From JALZDI01 sp965653225 (GTDB taxonomy: Bacteria; Actinomycetota; Actinomycetes; Propionibacteriales; Nocardioidaceae), in NCBI GenBank assembly GCA_965653225.1, contig CBFGZI010000178.1:1-6046 (forward strand): a DNA stretch of 6,046 nucleotides. The letters are read 5' to 3'. The notes beneath the pieces are model-generated. The model ran no database searches. It saw nothing but the letters and a program-made list of their open reading frames with translations, and was not told the DNA's origin. Shown here one piece after another: positions 1 through 4,919 of the stretch. Both the position numbers and the translations under genes were made by a program. Each line of letters starts with the position of its first letter. The first letter of the stretch is position 1.

Positions 1-23
1 GAAGCAGGACCCGAAGCAGGACC
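1..23. repeat. Short tandem repeat, 12-bp period, two units
   Basis: GAAGCAGGACC occurs at 1-11 and again at 13-23. It gives a repeated KQD tail in one frame or EAGP in another. The array may extend left of the window. It probably encodes a low-complexity protein tail and is not a regulatory site. Confidence 0.5.
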
Positions 24-43
24 AGGAGTACGACCAGACGTGA
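2..43 (+). CDS. Possible C-terminal tail of an upstream gene (partial)
   Basis: The first 43 bases may be the end of a gene that begins left of the window. One frame reads KQDPKQDQEYDQT and stops at TGA 41-43, seven bases before the GTG start of the next gene. A second frame (from base 1) reads EAGPEAGPGVRPDVRPE and stops at TGA 52-54, which would overlap the GTG at 51 as GTGA. Both tails contain a short internal repeat and neither resembles a known domain. The evidence is only close spacing to the next gene and the absence of a promoter, so the frame choice is uncertain. Confidence 0.3.
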   Translation, partial: KQDPKQDQEYDQT

Positions 44-50
44 GACCGGA

Positions 51-929
51 GTGAGCACAGACGTGAGTGCGGACTGGACCGAGGTGGGCGACCGCTGCTG
101 GGTGCGCCGCTACGCCGAGTGGGACGTCAACGTCGGTGTGGTCGCCGGGTCCGACGGTGTCCTGGTGGTCGACACCCGCGGCACCCGCGAGCAGGGCGAG
201 GCGCTGCGCGACCACGTACGCCGGCTGGTTCCGGGCGTCGAGGTGCGCTGGGTGGTCAACACCCACCAGCACTTCGACCACACCTTCGGCAACATCGCGT
301 TCGACGACGCGACCATCCACGCCCACGAGAACGCCGTCGCGGGGCTGGAGTCGGCGGCAGAGCGGGTGCGTCGGAGGTGCCGGGAGGAGGACCCCGACGA
401 CCCGCTGAACCGGCAGGTGATCGACACCCCGCTGCGCTACCCGGACGCCACGTTCTCCTCGGTGGGCACGATCGACCTCGGCGACCGCTACGTGGAGATG
501 CTCTATCCCGGCCGCGGGCACACCGACGGCGACGTGGTCGTACGGCTGCCGGACTCCGACGTGGTGTTCGCCGGCGACCTGGTGGAGCAGTCGGCACCAC
601 CGTGGTACGGCGAGGACTGCTTCCCGCTGGAGTGGCCCGGAAGCCTCGACGTCGCCATCGGCGTGCTGACGCCGCGGACGCGGGTCGTGCCCGGGCACGG
701 CGAGGTCGTCGACCTCGACTTCGTCCGCGACCAGAGCGTGGACATCGCGCACGTGGCCAACACGATCGGCGGGCTGGCGTACTCCGGAGTGCCGCTGGAG
801 TCGGCCGCGGCGCAGGGCGACTGGCCGTGGGACCCCGAGCGGCTCGAGCACGCGATCCGGCGCGGGTACGAGCACGCCGCTCCGCCGCCGGCCCCGCCAA
901 CCGGGCGGCTGCCGCTGCTCAGCGACTGA
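51..929 (+). CDS. Metallo-beta-lactamase-fold hydrolase
   Basis: This is a 292-residue, probably cytosolic metal-dependent hydrolase of the metallo-beta-lactamase superfamily; no signal peptide is seen. The metal-binding set is complete: THQHFDH at residues 71-77 (H72, H74, D76, H77), GRGHTDGD around H157, the bridging aspartate D176 in FAGDL, and H216 in PGHGE. The N-terminal strand pair ending LVVDTRGT is typical of the fold. The sequence after H216 is helical and ends in a Pro-rich tail. Members hydrolyse lactams, thioesters, lactones or phosphodiesters, and the substrate cannot be told here. The start is uncertain: GTG 51 has no spaced Shine-Dalgarno, while in-frame GTG 63 has GGAG 11 bases upstream. 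The frame is open to the left edge, but no ATG or GTG lies between base 3 and 51. The gene ends inside the convergent EndoV-family gene by 11 bp. Confidence 0.9.
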   Translation: MSTDVSADWTEVGDRCWVRRYAEWDVNVGVVAGSDGVLVVDTRGTREQGEALRDHVRRLVPGVEVRWVVNTHQHFDHTFGNIAFDDATIHAHENAVAGLESAAERVRRRCREEDPDDPLNRQVIDTPLRYPDATFSSVGTIDLGDRYVEMLYPGRGHTDGDVVVRLPDSDVVFAGDLVEQSAPPWYGEDCFPLEWPGSLDVAIGVLTPRTRVVPGHGEVVDLDFVRDQSVDIAHVANTIGGLAYSGVPLESAAAQGDWPWDPERLEHAIRRGYEHAAPPPAPPTGRLPLLSD

Positions 930-1617
930 GGGTGCCCTCGGCGCTCTCGCTTCCGGCTCGGGCGCGACGCGCCAGCCGTCTGGCCCGTCGCAGCGGTTCG
1001 GGCGTGCGATGACCGGCCAGCGCCGCGCGGACGATGCTGAGGGCGACGTCGAGGTCGGTGCGCCAGCCCGGGTGCACGGCCAGCGGGCGGGTCCCGGCGC
1101 GTGAGCGTAGCCAGCAGGCGACGATCTCGCTGTCGATCCGCAGCGGGCTGGTGGCGCCGGCGTGGTCGGGCGGCCAGTCGCCGCTGGCCTCCAGGGGCCG
1201 GTGGGTGACGCCGACCGTCGGCAGGTCGAGCACGGCGCCGAGATGTACGGCCAGCCCGGCCCGCCGCGGGTGGTCGCGGCCGGTCGCGTCGAGCAGGAGT
1301 ACGTCGGGCGGCTCGGGCAGGTGGCGTACGGCGGTCTCCAGCAGCTGGCCCACGCGCAGCGCCATCAGGCCGGGCTCGTACGGGCCCTCGGCCATGCCCG
1401 TCTCGACGTTCCGCCGCTCGGGACGGCCGCGGCGCAGGGTCACCGCGGCGGTCCAGGCCGGGTCGCCGGCCTGCCCGGGGCCGGTCAGCCCGCGGGGGAA
1501 GCAGACCCAGCAGCCGCCGACCGCCAGCGGGTGGTCGGGCAGCCGCCACGGCGCGGGCTCCGCGCCGGCCAGCTCACGCTGGGCCGCGATGAGCTCGTCG
1601 CGGTCGGTCGGCCACAT
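919..1617 (-). CDS. Endonuclease V-family protein, probably catalytically degenerate
   Basis: This 232-residue protein matches the endonuclease V (Nfi) fold along its length. Recognisable parts are QRELA near 13-17, VGGCWVCF (33-40), PYEPGLMALR (79-88), PDVLLLD (104-110), HPRRAGLAVHLG (116-127), DLPTVGV (131-137), and PGWRTDLD followed by RTPEPLRRA at the C-terminus. Active EndoV cuts the second phosphodiester 3' of deoxyinosine, using D, E, D and H residues. Compared with the E. coli protein, GADVGF is GCWVCF (D to W37), SFRE is ALRV (E to V89), and TGHR is PGWR (H to W185). Only D110 remains, and VDGHG is LDATG. The conserved lysine after GVA is also replaced (THR). It is a clear homologue, but deoxyinosine nuclease activity is doubtful, so I give no symbol. 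ATG at 1617 sits four bases after a GGGGG-rich stretch that could be a weak ribosome site. The C-terminus overlaps the hydrolase gene by 11 bp. Confidence 0.85.
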   Translation of the reverse strand: MWPTDRDELIAAQRELAGAEPAPWRLPDHPLAVGGCWVCFPRGLTGPGQAGDPAWTAAVTLRRGRPERRNVETGMAEGPYEPGLMALRVGQLLETAVRHLPEPPDVLLLDATGRDHPRRAGLAVHLGAVLDLPTVGVTHRPLEASGDWPPDHAGATSPLRIDSEIVACWLRSRAGTRPLAVHPGWRTDLDVALSIVRAALAGHRTPEPLRRARRLARRARAGSESAEGTLSR

Positions 1618-1623
1618 GCCCCC

Positions 1624-1652
1624 ATCGTTCGCCGCCGCACCCCCTCACCCAA
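1624..1652 (-). promoter_or_regulatory. Candidate promoter of the EndoV-family gene
   Basis: On the minus strand, TTGGGT (1652-1647), a 17-base spacer and AACGAT (1629-1624) lie six bases before the ATG at 1617. The spacing fits a housekeeping sigma factor and would give a leaderless or nearly leaderless transcript. The -10 lacks the first T of TAnnnT, and the surrounding bases are G-rich, so this is only a candidate. Confidence 0.3.
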
Positions 1653-1653
1653 C

Positions 1654-1722
1654 CCCCGCGGTGACGCGCCAAAATTCCTGCGCCCGCGGACGCCTCGCAC
1701 CAGGAAACTTGGCGCCTCACCG
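1654..1722. repeat. 69-bp intergenic repeat element, copy 1
   Basis: This stretch is identical to 1868-1936 at 68 of 69 positions. It has inverted ends: GGTGACGCGCCAA at 1660-1672 and TTGGCGCCTCACC at 1709-1721, around a 20-base GC-rich centre (1681-1700). The single difference from copy 2 is C at 1716 instead of G, which spoils one pair of the inverted repeat. No transposase or target-site duplication is visible. Confidence 0.9.
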
Positions 1723-1935
1723 CAGACACATTGACGCCTCACCACAGAACAGAACCGGGGGAGGCCCATGACTTCTCTCGTGACGCGTCAATCCATCGAC
1801 GCCCCCTACACGCGACGCGGCGAAAGCATTGACGCGTCACGCCCATCCCCGCGGTGACGCGTCAAATCCCCGCGGTGACGCGCCAAAATTCCTGCGCCCG
1901 CGGACGCCTCGCACCAGGAAACTTGGCGCGTCACC
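1660..1935. repeat. Array of eight 13-bp TTGRCGCGTCACC motifs in mixed orientation
   Basis: The motif has the core TGACGCGTCA, a perfect 10-bp palindrome at 1781-1790, 1830-1839 and 1855-1864. Flanking bases give each unit a direction (T outside, C inside). Forward units start at 1709, 1731, 1829 and 1923. Reverse units start at 1660, 1779, 1853 and 1874. The order is R F F R F R R F. Start-to-start steps are about 49, 22, 48, 50, 24, 21 and 49 bases, so they fall near one of two values, with the long step about twice the short one. Four units are the arms of the two 69-bp elements. The array may be a set of protein sites or a relic of repeat transposition; nothing here decides between them. 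Confidence 0.8.
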
Positions 1936-1936
1936 G
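1868..1936. repeat. 69-bp intergenic repeat element, copy 2
   Basis: This is the second copy of the element at 1654-1722, offset by exactly 214 bp and in the same orientation. Its arms (1873-1894 and 1915-1936) pair at 20 of 22 positions around a 20-base loop, so it could form a long hairpin in RNA or a cruciform in DNA. It ends only 26 bases before the -35 of the regulator promoter. The near-identity of the copies in non-coding DNA suggests recent duplication, gene conversion or selection. Confidence 0.9.
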
Positions 1937-1961
1937 GGAGACTGAGATTGCAAAGAAGTGT

Positions 1962-1990
1962 TTGCAAAGATTTCTTTGCGGTTCTACGCT
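1962..1990 (+). promoter_or_regulatory. Promoter of the regulator-exporter operon, leaderless
   Basis: TTGCAA (1962-1967) and TACGCT (1985-1990) are separated by 17 bases. TACGCT fits the actinobacterial TAnnnT -10. The ATG at 1998 is seven bases after the -10, so transcription would start at or next to the A of the start codon. No Shine-Dalgarno precedes this ATG, which agrees with a leaderless mRNA. Confidence 0.6.
1964..1979. promoter_or_regulatory. Operator-like inverted repeat GCAAAGA-TT-TCTTTGC
   Basis: GCAAAGA (1964-1970) and TCTTTGC (1973-1979) form a perfect inverted repeat with a 2-base centre. It sits between the -35 and -10 of the regulator gene, where a bound dimer would block RNA polymerase. 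A further direct copy, TTGCAAAGA, lies at 1948-1956, 14 bases before the same word at 1962-1970, so two dimers could bind side by side. The A/T-rich words stand out in this GC-rich window. The obvious candidate ligand is the downstream ArsR-like protein, by autoregulation (inference). Confidence 0.7.
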
Positions 1991-1997
1991 TGCCGTC

Positions 1998-2651
1998 ATG
2001 CCTGCGGAGCCGAAGCCCTCGACGTCACCCGTGCGCCCGTCGGGGGCGGCGCCGCAGGTGCCCGCTGACGAGGTCACGCCGTCGCCGACAGCGCTGCGCG
2101 CGCTGGCCCACCCGCTGCGGCTGCGCATGCTGGGGCTGCTGCGGGTGGAGGGGCCCTCGACCGCCAGCCGGCTGGCCTCCCGGCTGGGGCTCAACTCCGG
2201 CGCGACCAGCTACCACCTGCGCCAGCTGGCCGAGCACGGGTTCGTCGTCGACGACCCGGAGCGGGGTAGCGGCCGTGAGCGCTGGTGGCAGGCGGCGCAC
2301 CGCACCACCCACGTGCCCGACGACTACAGCGGCGAGCCCCAGGCGCGCGACGCCCGGCAGGCGTTCAGCCAGGCGGTCGCGATCGCGTACGCCGGGCAGA
2401 TCCAGCAGGCGGTCGAGGAGCAGCCCACGCTTCCCGACGAGTGGCGCCCGCTGTCCTCGTCCAGCGACTGGTCGCTGCGCCTGACCCCGCAGGAGGCGCA
2501 GCAGCTGCACGACGAGCTGCACGCCGTGGTCGAGCGGTACCGTCCCTGGCGCCCGGACCGGCCCGAGGCACCCGAGGGCGCCGGCCACTTCCGCGTGCTG
2601 CTCAACACCTTCCCGCGACCGGGCACGACCACCACGAGGGACGAGCGATGA
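1998..2651 (+). CDS. ArsR-like winged-helix transcriptional regulator
   Basis: This 217-residue protein is a probable repressor of its own operon. After a Pro-rich N-terminus (1-30), residues 31-100 form a winged helix of the ArsR/HTH_20 type: ALRALAHPLRLRMLGLL, then STASRLASRLGLNSGATSYHLRQLAEHGFV as the helix-turn-helix with recognition helix, then a wing ending GRERWWQA. The C-terminal half (115-205) is predicted helical, with glutamine-rich stretches, and may sense a ligand or dimerise. The metal-site motif ELCVCDL of metal-sensing ArsR proteins is absent, so a small organic ligand is more likely than a metal. I chose ATG 1998 because it follows a leaderless promoter; the frame stays open to 1854, but that extension only translates the repeat. 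The stop overlaps the exporter start (ATGA). Confidence 0.9.
   Translation: MPAEPKPSTSPVRPSGAAPQVPADEVTPSPTALRALAHPLRLRMLGLLRVEGPSTASRLASRLGLNSGATSYHLRQLAEHGFVVDDPERGSGRERWWQAAHRTTHVPDDYSGEPQARDARQAFSQAVAIAYAGQIQQAVEEQPTLPDEWRPLSSSSDWSLRLTPQEAQQLHDELHAVVERYRPWRPDRPEAPEGAGHFRVLLNTFPRPGTTTTRDER
2636..2641 (+). promoter_or_regulatory. Ribosome binding site of the exporter gene
   Basis: GAGGGA lies six bases before the ATG at 2648, inside the end of the regulator gene. Together with the ATGA stop-start overlap, it fixes the exporter start and implies translational coupling. Confidence 0.7.
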
Positions 2652-3952
2652 CCACCGGCACCGCGCCGGCAGGTTCGCGCGAGCCCACGACGGCGCGTCG
2701 CCGCACCCCGCTGTACGGCTGGCTGACCGCCGAGCTGGTGTCGCTGTGCGGCACCCGGCTGTCGATGATCGCGGTGCCCTGGCTGGTGCTCACCACCACC
2801 GGCAGCGCGTCGCTGACCGGGCTGGCGGGGTTCGCCGAGATGACGCCGTACGTGCTGGCCAAGGCGTTCGGCGGGCCGATGATCGACCGGTTCGGAGGCC
2901 GTCGCGTCGGGGTGCTCTGCGACAGCGTGAGCATGGCGATCGTCGCGGCCGTGCCGCTGCTGCACGCGGTCGGCGCGCTGCACTTCCCCGTGCTGCTCCT
3001 TCTCGTCGCGCTGCTCGGGCTGTTCCGCGGCCCCAGCGACGCGGCCAAGCACGCGCTGGTTCCCGAGATCGTGGACGCGGCCGGCGTACGCACCGAGCGC
3101 GTCACCGGCCTGGCCGGAGCCTCCGAGCGGCTCGCCGGCACGGCCGGAGCCGCGCTGGCCGGTGTGGTGGTCGCCGCGGCGGGGCCGGCCAACGCCCTGC
3201 TCATCGACGCCGCGTCCTTCGGCGTCGCCGCGGTCCTGATCGCGCTCACCGCGCCTCGCCGGATGCGCGCGGTCGAGGCCGACCCCGACGCGGCGCTGTC
3301 GTACCTGCGGCGCCTGCGCGGCGGCTGGGACCACCTGCGCCGCGACAAGGTGCTGGTCGGCATCACGGTCATGCTCGCCGTCACCAACCTGCTCGACCAG
3401 GCCTTCACGACGGTGCTCGTGCCGGTGTGGGCCAGGGACGGGGGGTACGGCGCGGAGACGGTCGGCCTGCTGTTCGGGGTGTTCGCGGCCGCCTCCGCCA
3501 CCGGCGCCGTCGTGGCGGCCACCGCCGGGCACCGGCTCCCCCGCTACCTGACCTACGTGGTCGCGTTCCTGATCACGGGCGCGCCCCGGTTCGTCGTGCT
3601 CGCGCTGGACAGCCCCGTCTGGGGTGTGCTCGCGGTGGCGGTCGCGGCGGGGTTCGCGTCGGGCTTCCTCAACCCGATCCTCAGCGCCGTGATCTTCGAG
3701 CGGGTGCCGCGTCCGGTGATGGGCCGCGTCACCTCGCTCACCACGTCGCTGTGCTGGGCGGGCATGCCGATCGGCGGAGTGCTCGCCGGCGTCCTGGTCA
3801 CCGCGGCCGGGCTGGCGCCGGCGCTGCTGGCCTGCGGGGCGGCGTACTTCCTGGCCACGATGCTGCCCGCCGTACGCAAGGAGTGGCGCGAGATCGACCA
3901 GCGCGGCGGTCCGTCGGCGAGCCGACCCGAGCCGGTGGCGACCGGCGGCTAG
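2648..3952 (+). CDS. MFS efflux transporter (DHA3/MFS_3-like)
   Basis: This 434-residue inner-membrane protein is of the usual length for 12-helix major facilitator transporters. Hydrophobic segments are seen at about 26-48, 57-78, 88-108, 112-126, 162-178, 182-202, 236-260, 270-292, 300-320, 325-350, 368-388 and 390-408. The MFS motif A is present between helices 2 and 3 as GGPMIDRFGGRR (75-86), and a related VPRPVMGRV occurs at 353-361 in the second half. FRGPSDAAKHALVPEIV (126-142) resembles the helix 4-5 region of macrolide/enterobactin-type exporters. Such proteins export drugs or metabolites using the proton gradient; the substrate is unknown. It is co-transcribed with, and coupled to, the ArsR-like regulator, which probably controls it. 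The charged C-terminus (after 410) is cytosolic and not membrane-like. Confidence 0.93.
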   Translation: MTTGTAPAGSREPTTARRRTPLYGWLTAELVSLCGTRLSMIAVPWLVLTTTGSASLTGLAGFAEMTPYVLAKAFGGPMIDRFGGRRVGVLCDSVSMAIVAAVPLLHAVGALHFPVLLLLVALLGLFRGPSDAAKHALVPEIVDAAGVRTERVTGLAGASERLAGTAGAALAGVVVAAAGPANALLIDAASFGVAAVLIALTAPRRMRAVEADPDAALSYLRRLRGGWDHLRRDKVLVGITVMLAVTNLLDQAFTTVLVPVWARDGGYGAETVGLLFGVFAAASATGAVVAATAGHRLPRYLTYVVAFLITGAPRFVVLALDSPVWGVLAVAVAAGFASGFLNPILSAVIFERVPRPVMGRVTSLTTSLCWAGMPIGGVLAGVLVTAAGLAPALLACGAAYFLATMLPAVRKEWREIDQRGGPSASRPEPVATGG

Positions 3953-3955
3953 CCT
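3950..3955 (+). promoter_or_regulatory. Candidate -10 element for a leaderless DUF3097 transcript
   Basis: TAGCCT fits TAnnnT and lies eight bases before the GTG at 3964; its first three bases are the exporter's stop codon. No Shine-Dalgarno precedes the GTG, which fits a leaderless start. No convincing -35 is seen about 17 bases upstream, so the call is weak. Confidence 0.3.
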
Positions 3956-3963
3956 CGCCGTCC

Positions 3964-4812
3964 GTGTCACCACCCGACCGCTACGGCAACGACGTCCTCT
4001 CCGGCGACTGGCGCGCGCCCCGGCGCGGGCGCGCAACCGAGGTCGCCGCGGAGATGGACATGGTCCTCGAGGAGGTCACCACCGACTTCTGCGGCGCGGT
4101 CGTCCGGCTGGACCGCGACCTCGGCACGGTGGAGCTCGAGGACCGTTTCGGCAAGCGCCGCACGTTCCCGCTCGGGCCCGGGTTCCTGCTGGAGGGGCGG
4201 CCGGTGGTCCTGCGGCCTCCGGCCCGACGAGGCCCGGCGAAGCCGACGCGCACGGCGTCCGGCTCGCGTGCGGTCGCCGGCGTGCAGGCACGGGTGGCGC
4301 GGCAGAGCCGCATCTTCGTCGAGGGCCGGCACGACGCCGAGCTGGTGGAGAAGGTGTGGGGCGACGACCTGCGCGTCGAGGGCGTCGTGGTCGAGCACCT
4401 CGACGGGGTCGACGACCTGCCGTCGGTCGTGCGCGACTTCTCGCCGGGACCCGGTCGGCGGGTCGGTGTGCTGGTCGACCACCTGGTGCCGGGCTCGAAG
4501 GAGAGCCGCATCGCGCAGAGCGTGGCGCGTGGCCGCGACGGCGGGCACGTGCTGGTCGTCGGCCATCCGTACGTCGACATCTGGCAGGCGGTGAAGCCGG
4601 AGCGGCTGGGTCTGTCGGCGTGGCCGAGGATCCCGCGGTCGGTGCCGTGGAAGCAGGGCATCTGCCAGTCGCTGGGCTGGCCGCACCGGAGCCAGGCCGA
4701 CATCGCGCGGGCGTGGAAGCAGATCCTGGGGCGTGTACGCAGCTACGCCGACCTCGAGCCCGAGCTGCTCGGCCGGGTCGAGGAGCTCATCGACTTCGTC
4801 ACCGCCGACTAG
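3964..4812 (+). CDS. DUF3097 family protein
   Basis: This 282-residue protein is of the DUF3097 family, conserved in actinobacteria and without a proven function. An N-terminal segment RYGNDVLSGDW (6-16) precedes a small beta-rich part with CGAVVRLD and VELEDRFGKRRTFPLGPGFLLEGRPV (43-81), then a variable basic linker (85-105). The second domain begins RIFVEGRHDAELVEKVWGDD (116-135), followed by GVLVDHLVPGSKESRIA (168-184), HVLVVGHPYVDIWQAVKP (195-212), and the terminal ILGRVRS/LLGRVEELIDFVT. The EGRHD and VDHLVPG parts recall a Toprim domain lacking its second aspartate. GTG 3964 is chosen because family members share the RYGxDVL start; no Shine-Dalgarno is present. It lies 11 bases after the exporter, so it could be read through from that operon or start on its own. 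Confidence 0.9.
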   Translation: MSPPDRYGNDVLSGDWRAPRRGRATEVAAEMDMVLEEVTTDFCGAVVRLDRDLGTVELEDRFGKRRTFPLGPGFLLEGRPVVLRPPARRGPAKPTRTASGSRAVAGVQARVARQSRIFVEGRHDAELVEKVWGDDLRVEGVVVEHLDGVDDLPSVVRDFSPGPGRRVGVLVDHLVPGSKESRIAQSVARGRDGGHVLVVGHPYVDIWQAVKPERLGLSAWPRIPRSVPWKQGICQSLGWPHRSQADIARAWKQILGRVRSYADLEPELLGRVEELIDFVTAD

Positions 4813-4840
4813 ACCGAGGCGGTAGCCGCGCTGGGGCGCT

Positions 4841-4855
4841 CCGGTACGAAACCGG
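4841..4855 (+). other. Small hairpin after the DUF3097 gene
   Basis: CCGGT (4841-4845) and ACCGG (4851-4855) pair around ACGAA. The stem is only 5 bp and there is no T-run, so it may add to the following terminator but would be weak by itself. Confidence 0.3.
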
Positions 4856-4896
4856 ATTGGCGCGGGGGTCCCCACCACTGAACCTATTGGCGTAGG
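4856..4896 (+). repeat. Imperfect direct repeat ATTGGCGYRGGGG, two units
   Basis: ATTGGCG occurs at 4856-4862 and 4886-4892, each followed by two variable bases and GGGG, and each preceded by AACC. The second copy begins in the loop of the terminator hairpin. It may be a small duplication from which the hairpin arose; there is no evidence of a regulatory role. Confidence 0.5.
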
Positions 4897-4910
4897 GGAC
4901 CGCCGCGCCA
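4858..4910. terminator. Bidirectional terminator hairpin between convergent genes
   Basis: The arms 4858-4873 (TGGCGCGGGGGTCCCC) and 4895-4910 (GGGGACCGCCGCGCCA) pair at 15 of 16 positions around a 21-base loop. The hairpin lies 46 bases after the DUF3097 stop and 10 bases after the hemW stop on the other strand, so it can serve both. A T-tract is missing on both sides, which is common for actinobacterial terminators. Function is inferred from position and stability. Confidence 0.65.
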
Positions 4911-4919
4911 GGAGGGACG

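Larger units (their letters stand above)
1618..1997. other. 380-bp gene-free divergent intergenic region
   Basis: This gap separates the EndoV-family gene (-) from the regulator gene (+). It holds a candidate minus-strand promoter (1624-1652), two copies of a 69-bp element (1654-1722 and 1868-1936), eight copies of a 13-bp motif between 1660 and 1935, and the regulator's promoter/operator (1948-1990). Open frames run into it from both sides, but they translate the repeat itself (the same RQNSCARGRLAPGNLA peptide appears twice in different frames), so I do not call them as coding. No tRNA or other structured RNA gene was recognised. Confidence 0.8.

Noticed and set aside
119..1012. 297-codon plus-strand frame inside the hydrolase gene
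   Set aside because: It is an alternate frame of a gene with all metal-binding motifs; its content is Arg/Ala/Gly-rich and shows no domain.
1034..1771. Plus-strand open frame opposite the EndoV-family gene
   Set aside because: It is the antisense of a gene with clear family motifs, has low-complexity Arg/Ser/Pro composition typical of shadow frames in GC-rich DNA, and runs into the repeat.
1660..1935. Replication origin iterons
   Set aside because: No DnaA-box-like words, AT-rich unwinding region or replication initiator gene is nearby.
1654..1936. CRISPR array
   Set aside because: Repeat units are 13 bp, alternate in orientation and are separated by unequal spacers; no cas gene is present.
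1654..1936. Insertion sequence or attachment site
   Set aside because: No transposase or integrase is in the window, there is no tRNA gene, and no target duplication flanks the repeats.
1854..1997. N-terminal extension of the regulator gene to a GTG at 1854
   Set aside because: The added 48 codons translate the 69-bp repeat and the promoter/operator. A leaderless promoter points to ATG 1998, and the same peptide appears in another frame at the first repeat copy.
2746..3963. Long upstream extension of the DUF3097 frame through the MFS gene
   Set aside because: This part is an out-of-frame reading of the exporter. The family N-terminus RYGNDVL begins just after GTG 3964.
2324..4036. 570-codon minus-strand open frame
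   Set aside because: It is antisense to the regulator and MFS genes; its composition is Arg/Gly/His-rich with no recognisable domain.
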